Program-made: the position numbers and the translations under genes | DNA from: an uncultured Bacteroides sp. | GTDB lineage: Bacteria > Bacteroidota > Bacteroidia > Bacteroidales > Bacteroidaceae | NCBI GenBank assembly: GCA_900553185.1 | Contig: USCT01000008.1 | Location: 23,232 to 87,231, forward strand | Length of the DNA stretch: 64,000 bases | Direction of reading: 5' to 3' | The notes under the pieces: generated by a model | What the model was told of the DNA's origin: nothing | Database searches by the model: none | Seen by the model: only the letters and a program-made list of their open reading frames with translations | Part shown: in pieces, positions 60,485 through 64,000 of the stretch | How the letters are laid out: every line of letters begins with the position of its first letter | How positions within the stretch are numbered: the stretch's first letter is position 1

Positions 60485-60528
60485 GCGATAATTTTACTTA
60501 TATCCACCATGTTTTGTAAATAAAAGCC

Positions 60529-62202
60529 TTATTGTACCAGTGTTCCTATCAGTTCACTGCTTCCGTCGGGGTGAAGGAGCGTCAGCCGGAAGAAACCTTT
60601 CTTGAGTGATTCTTTCCAGTCGGCTGCCGGTCGGGTGGTGCGCATCACTTCCTGTCCGGTAGCGTCCGATACTATCAGCGTACATCCTTCGGGTATTTGC
60701 GGAAGTTCGTCGTTGATGATCAGAAAATCTACCAGTTTCGGCTGGTTGAGTTCCAGTGCCTGACTTTCATTTCCGTATCGGTCTACAGCCGTTACGGCCC
60801 AGTATGCCCGTTGTTGCCAGGGCACTTCCGGCAGAAAGGTATACCGGGTTTCTCTGATTCCGTTTTCTATCAGGTTCTCAGCTTTCTGAATATCTACCGG
60901 ATATTGGTTGGACGCATAGAGGCGATAGGTTACGTACGTGCGCTTGTCGTTGTCTTCCGAAGCCGACCAGCCCAGCCGAAGTGATTTTCCTTCTATCCGG
61001 AATGACGGGCTTCCGGGAGCGGAGGGAGCGATACTGTCCTGCCAGGTCATGGCCGGAACCACGGCCGGATACAGGTAAAAGCGTTCTTTCAGCTCATCCA
61101 GCAGCCCCTTGGTGTTGTCCAGCAGGAAACGGTTGCGGAAGTAGGCCTGTCCATCCAGCTTGACATCCCGGATGAAATACAGCTGACGGACGATTTCGTC
61201 CAGTTTCCAGTCCTGCTCGTCCGGATGCAGGAAGTAGATACCCAGTCCGGGCACTATCCAGCGGTTGTTCTTGTTTTCCTTCCAGTCGAGTGCGAACGGG
61301 TAGAAATTGTTTCCCTGAAAGTACATCATCGGAAACAAGGCATCGTGAATGCCTTCTTTCAGCCATCGCTGTGCGTCCTGGCAGACAATGGCGTATGCGT
61401 TCCATCCGCGTGACGTGTAACGTTTGGTATCGTTGTATTTCCCGATGGGAGAGCTGCTGACCTTTACCCAGGGCTTCAATGATTTGACGGTCTGGTAACA
61501 GGTTCTGACAATCCGGGTGATATTGTCTCTGCGCCAGTCCTTGATGGGTTGTTTTTTCCCGTATTTTCGGTAGGTGTCCTGGTCGGGAAATTTCATGGTC
61601 TGGTCCGGATAGCGGATATAGTCGAAATGGATTCCGTCGATGTCGTAGTTGGTAACGATCTCGCGTACGATTCCGGCCAGGTAATTGGCCGTTTCCGGAT
61701 TTCCCGGGTCCAGGTACCACGAATGGTTGATGTGCTTGCAGAGAGACGGATGTTTCCGTGCTACGGCGTCTTTGCCATGCAGCCGCATCTGACGGTCGTT
61801 TCCGATCGGAATTGATACGAACCAGGCATGAATCTCCATGCCTCGTTTGTGGCATTCCTCTACGGCGAAAGCCAGCGGGTCATATTCCGGAGCCGGCGCT
61901 TTTCCTGTGAATCCGGTAATGGATTCTGCAAAAGGTTCGTAGGCCGACGGATAAATCACGTCTCCCCGCAGACGGGTCTGGAACAATACGGTATTGAAGT
62001 TGGCTTCTTTCAGCTGGTCCAGTAGCTGGCAAAGTTCTTGTTTCTGTCGTTTGATTCCTTCGGGTGAGTTGGCTTTCTTTCCGGGCCAGTCCATGCCACC
62101 CAATGTTGTTACCCAGGATGCCCGTATTTCATATTTCGACTGGGCCAGGAGGGGAAGAAAAGCGATGATTCCCGCGATCCAGCAAAGTAATTTTCTGTAC
62201 AT
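60529..62202 (-). CDS. Secreted GHL10-family glycosidase-like protein
   Basis: A 557-aa exported protein with a signal peptide (LLCWIAGIIAFLPLLAQ). The main domain (about 25-390) is a glycoside-hydrolase-like TIM barrel of the GHL10/DUF187 group: ASWVTTLGGMDWPGKKA, VLFQTRLRGDVIYPS, EIHAWFVSIP and GIHFDYIRYPD. E. coli DigH of this group cleaves denuded peptidoglycan strands, so a cell-wall role is likely. An FnIII-like domain follows (about 395-480). The last 75 residues resemble a type IX secretion sorting domain (VSDATGQEVMRTTRP). Its promoter is TACTTTTG at 62224-62231. Confidence 0.85.
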   Translation of the reverse strand: MYRKLLCWIAGIIAFLPLLAQSKYEIRASWVTTLGGMDWPGKKANSPEGIKRQKQELCQLLDQLKEANFNTVLFQTRLRGDVIYPSAYEPFAESITGFTGKAPAPEYDPLAFAVEECHKRGMEIHAWFVSIPIGNDRQMRLHGKDAVARKHPSLCKHINHSWYLDPGNPETANYLAGIVREIVTNYDIDGIHFDYIRYPDQTMKFPDQDTYRKYGKKQPIKDWRRDNITRIVRTCYQTVKSLKPWVKVSSSPIGKYNDTKRYTSRGWNAYAIVCQDAQRWLKEGIHDALFPMMYFQGNNFYPFALDWKENKNNRWIVPGLGIYFLHPDEQDWKLDEIVRQLYFIRDVKLDGQAYFRNRFLLDNTKGLLDELKERFYLYPAVVPAMTWQDSIAPSAPGSPSFRIEGKSLRLGWSASEDNDKRTYVTYRLYASNQYPVDIQKAENLIENGIRETRYTFLPEVPWQQRAYWAVTAVDRYGNESQALELNQPKLVDFLIINDELPQIPEGCTLIVSDATGQEVMRTTRPAADWKESLKKGFFRLTLLHPDGSSELIGTLVQ

Positions 62203-62223
62203 AATCTAGTTCTCTCTTTGGCG

Positions 62224-62231
62224 CAAAAGTA
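62224..62231 (-). promoter_or_regulatory. GHL10 gene promoter -7 box
   Basis: TACTTTTG on the minus strand, 22 bp before the ATG at 62202. Confidence 0.62.
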
Positions 62232-62365
62232 GGATAAAAATCAGAGATGTCAAAAGAACGCCGGACTTATTCATACAATTTAGTAGTCGGTGGCGTCGGG
62301 ATGCCTGTTTGTAGTTTTTATTCATGTTTTTCGATGAAAATATCCGGATTAACCATTGAATTTGT

Positions 62366-62373
62366 TACTTTTG
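62366..62373 (+). promoter_or_regulatory. CstA-type gene promoter -7 box
   Basis: TACTTTTG, 28 bp before the ATG at 62401. The -33 region is not clear. Confidence 0.62.
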
Positions 62374-62400
62374 CGTCCGATTATGACTTTTTAAATATAT

Positions 62401-63831
62401 ATGGTAACTTTTACAATTGCATTGCTTCTGTTGTTGGTGGGATATTGGGTTTATGGACGTTACATCAATACTTTGTTTGCTCCTGATCCTTCCCGTCAGA
62501 CACCGGCTGTCACGATGGCCGATGGGGTTGATTTTATTCCTTTGCCTACCTGGAAAATTTTTATGATTCAATTTCTGAACATTGCCGGGTTAGGACCTAT
62601 TTTCGGGGCCATCATGGGAGCCCAGTTCGGTACGGCCTCTTATTTGTGGATAGTATTTGGAACAATATTTGCCGGAGCCGTGCATGATTTCCTGGCCGGC
62701 TGCATCTCCATCCGGAACGGCGGCGAGAGCCTGCCTGAAATAATCGGACGTTATCTGGGAGGGCGGACCAAGAAGATAGCCTGCGCGTTTACGGTGCTGC
62801 TGATGGTGCTGGTAGGTGCGGTATTTGTGTCCGGTCCGGCCGAGTTGCTGGCCGGCATGACTCCCGAGAATCTGGATGTCTATTTCTGGATAGTTGTGAT
62901 TTTCGTGTACTATGTACTGGCCACCATGCTGCCAATCGACAAGATCATCGGCCGCATTTATCCGTTATTTGCTTTTGCCCTGCTTTTCATGGCTGTAGGA
63001 ATTCTGGTAATGCTGTATGTAAAGAGTCCCGATTTGCCCGAAATATGGAACGGATTTGGTACCAAGTACGAAAAAAATCCCATATTCCCGATGATGTTTA
63101 TCTCCATTGCCTGTGGTGCCATCAGTGGCTTTCATGCTACACAGTCGCCGTTGATGGCCCGTTGTATCACAAATGAAAAGCATTGCCGTCCTGTTTTTTA
63201 CGGGGCAATGGTGACCGAAGGTATCGTGGCGCTGATCTGGGCTGCCGCGGCTACTTATTTTTTCCATGAAAACGGGATTGTTGACCAGACGACGGGAATC
63301 GCCTATTCGGGAGCTGTGGTAGCTACGGATATATCGAAAGACTGGCTGGGGGCTTTCGGTGGAATCCTGGCCATTCTGGGTATTGTAGCGGCGCCCATTA
63401 CCAGCGGTGATACGGCTCTCCGTTCGGCGCGTCTGATTGTAGCCGATTTCTTCCACATCGAGCAGTACAGTATCCGTCGGCGGCTTATGATTTGCATTCC
63501 GATCTTTCTGGTAACTATTATTATATTGGTGTATAGCATGAGCGATGCGGAAGGGTTTAAGATTATCTGGCGTTATTTTGCATGGTGTAATCAGGCTTTG
63601 TCCGTATTTACCTTGTGGGCGATTACCGTATTTCTGGTACGTTCCGGAAAGAATTACTGGGTAACCCTCATTCCGGCACTCTTTATGACCTGTGTATGTT
63701 CCACTTACCTGTTTATCGCTCCCGAAGGGCTTGGGTTGTCGGGAACCGTTTCTTATGTGGCCGGAGGAGTATGTGTACTGGTAGCACTGCTGTGGTTTAT
63801 CAGCTGGTTCCGCAAGGAGAGGAAACTTTGA
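62401..63831 (+). CDS. cstA: CstA family (carbon starvation) transporter
   Basis: A 476-aa inner-membrane protein with about twelve or more hydrophobic segments. It starts with a helix (TFTIALLLLLVGYWVYGRY). The family segment LNIAGLGPIFGAIMGAQFG appears near residue 65, and ISGFHATQSPLMARCI near residue 240. CstA proteins import pyruvate or peptides during starvation. This is the short form (E. coli CstA is about 700 aa), so the substrate may differ. It is transcribed alone, divergent from the GHL10 gene. Confidence 0.88.
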   Translation: MVTFTIALLLLLVGYWVYGRYINTLFAPDPSRQTPAVTMADGVDFIPLPTWKIFMIQFLNIAGLGPIFGAIMGAQFGTASYLWIVFGTIFAGAVHDFLAGCISIRNGGESLPEIIGRYLGGRTKKIACAFTVLLMVLVGAVFVSGPAELLAGMTPENLDVYFWIVVIFVYYVLATMLPIDKIIGRIYPLFAFALLFMAVGILVMLYVKSPDLPEIWNGFGTKYEKNPIFPMMFISIACGAISGFHATQSPLMARCITNEKHCRPVFYGAMVTEGIVALIWAAAATYFFHENGIVDQTTGIAYSGAVVATDISKDWLGAFGGILAILGIVAAPITSGDTALRSARLIVADFFHIEQYSIRRRLMICIPIFLVTIIILVYSMSDAEGFKIIWRYFAWCNQALSVFTLWAITVFLVRSGKNYWVTLIPALFMTCVCSTYLFIAPEGLGLSGTVSYVAGGVCVLVALLWFISWFRKERKL

Positions 63832-63852
63832 TTGGTAATCGGATTGACCGGT

Positions 63853-63872
63853 GATTGTCCGACAATCTTTTT
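63853..63872 (+). terminator. CstA gene terminator
   Basis: GATTGT (63853-63858) pairs with ACAATC (63862-63867) around CCG, followed by five T, 22 bp after the stop. Confidence 0.75.
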
Positions 63873-63953
63873 GTTGAAATGAGACGGTTGGATTTTCAAG
63901 GTGATGGAGGTTTGATTTTTACATGAAGAATCTATATATTAAATAAAAGTTAC

Positions 63954-63961
63954 TATGTTTG
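63954..63961 (+). promoter_or_regulatory. Possible promoter of the next gene beyond the window
   Basis: TATGTTTG fits TAnnTTTG and lies 40 bp from the right edge. No gene start is visible after it within the window. Confidence 0.35.
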
Positions 63962-64000
63962 CCAACATTGACAGCGGTTAATCCGCCCAAAGAATAATAT

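Overview
The window is a chromosomal segment of a gut-type Bacteroidales bacterium, most likely Bacteroides or Phocaeicola. The evidence is the promoter style (many TAnnTTTG -7 boxes, several with a TTTG box 18-21 bp upstream), the LpxC-FabZ fusion, the RprX/RprY pair, a NigD-like lipoprotein, an EF-G2 paralogue and the thrA / phosphoglycerate-mutase-like / thrC operon. About 55 protein genes fill nearly all of the sequence. I found no rRNA, tRNA, CRISPR array, insertion sequence or prophage; it reads as core genome.

Layout. 1-736: end of a zinc-ribbon membrane protein. 872-7117 (minus): radA, an FAD-dependent dehydrogenase, a LuxR-type regulator and a TonB-dependent receptor. 7273-12596 (plus): a threonine operon with a Thr/Ile-rich leader peptide and attenuator, then thrA, apgM-like and thrC. 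12626-18049 (minus): a cytidylate-kinase-like protein, a MATE pump, a membrane pyrophosphatase and an aquaporin. 18471-24541 (plus): an S8 protease, xseA, xseB, ilvE, trmB and an Mrp ATPase. dinB is on the minus strand and diverges from tsaC-clc-fmt (25831-29219). A NigD-like lipoprotein (minus) then diverges from an ECF sigma factor coupled to a membrane protein with a beta-barrel-like end (30229-32069). 32143-38015 (plus): rpe, comEC, nrnA, a DUF4827 lipoprotein and glmM. 38101-40399: hemW, a DUF2007 protein and an HU-like protein. 40885-45562 (plus): EF-G2 and rprXY. 45640-46392 (minus): a 58-aa membrane protein and a MarR regulator. 46732-47818 (plus): rpsF-rpsR-rplI. 48118-48312: a tiny lipoprotein. 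48677-52050 (plus): mtaB, a glycosyltransferase and an AI-2E-type permease. 52134-56933 (minus): lpxD, lpxC/fabZ, lpxA, a PRiA4-ORF3 protein and miaA. 57252-62202 (minus): a GHL10 glycosidase, purM-like, prfA and pyrF. 62401-63831 (plus): a CstA-type transporter.

Themes. Four tRNA-modification genes are present (tsaC, mtaB, miaA, trmB), with translation genes (rpsF, rpsR, rplI, prfA, fmt, EF-G2), early lipid A synthesis and threonine synthesis. The least ordinary items are: the thr attenuator with its leader peptide; an EF-G paralogue in which the catalytic PGH motif reads PGS; an ECF sigma partner that seems to join an inner-membrane anchor to an outer-membrane barrel; two intergenic arrays of degenerate 22-bp units, one of which starts at the predicted transcription start of the HU-like gene; a ClC protein with valine at the proton-glutamate position; and an Mrp ATPase without its CxxC.

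All family calls come from reading the translated sequences. No database search was run.
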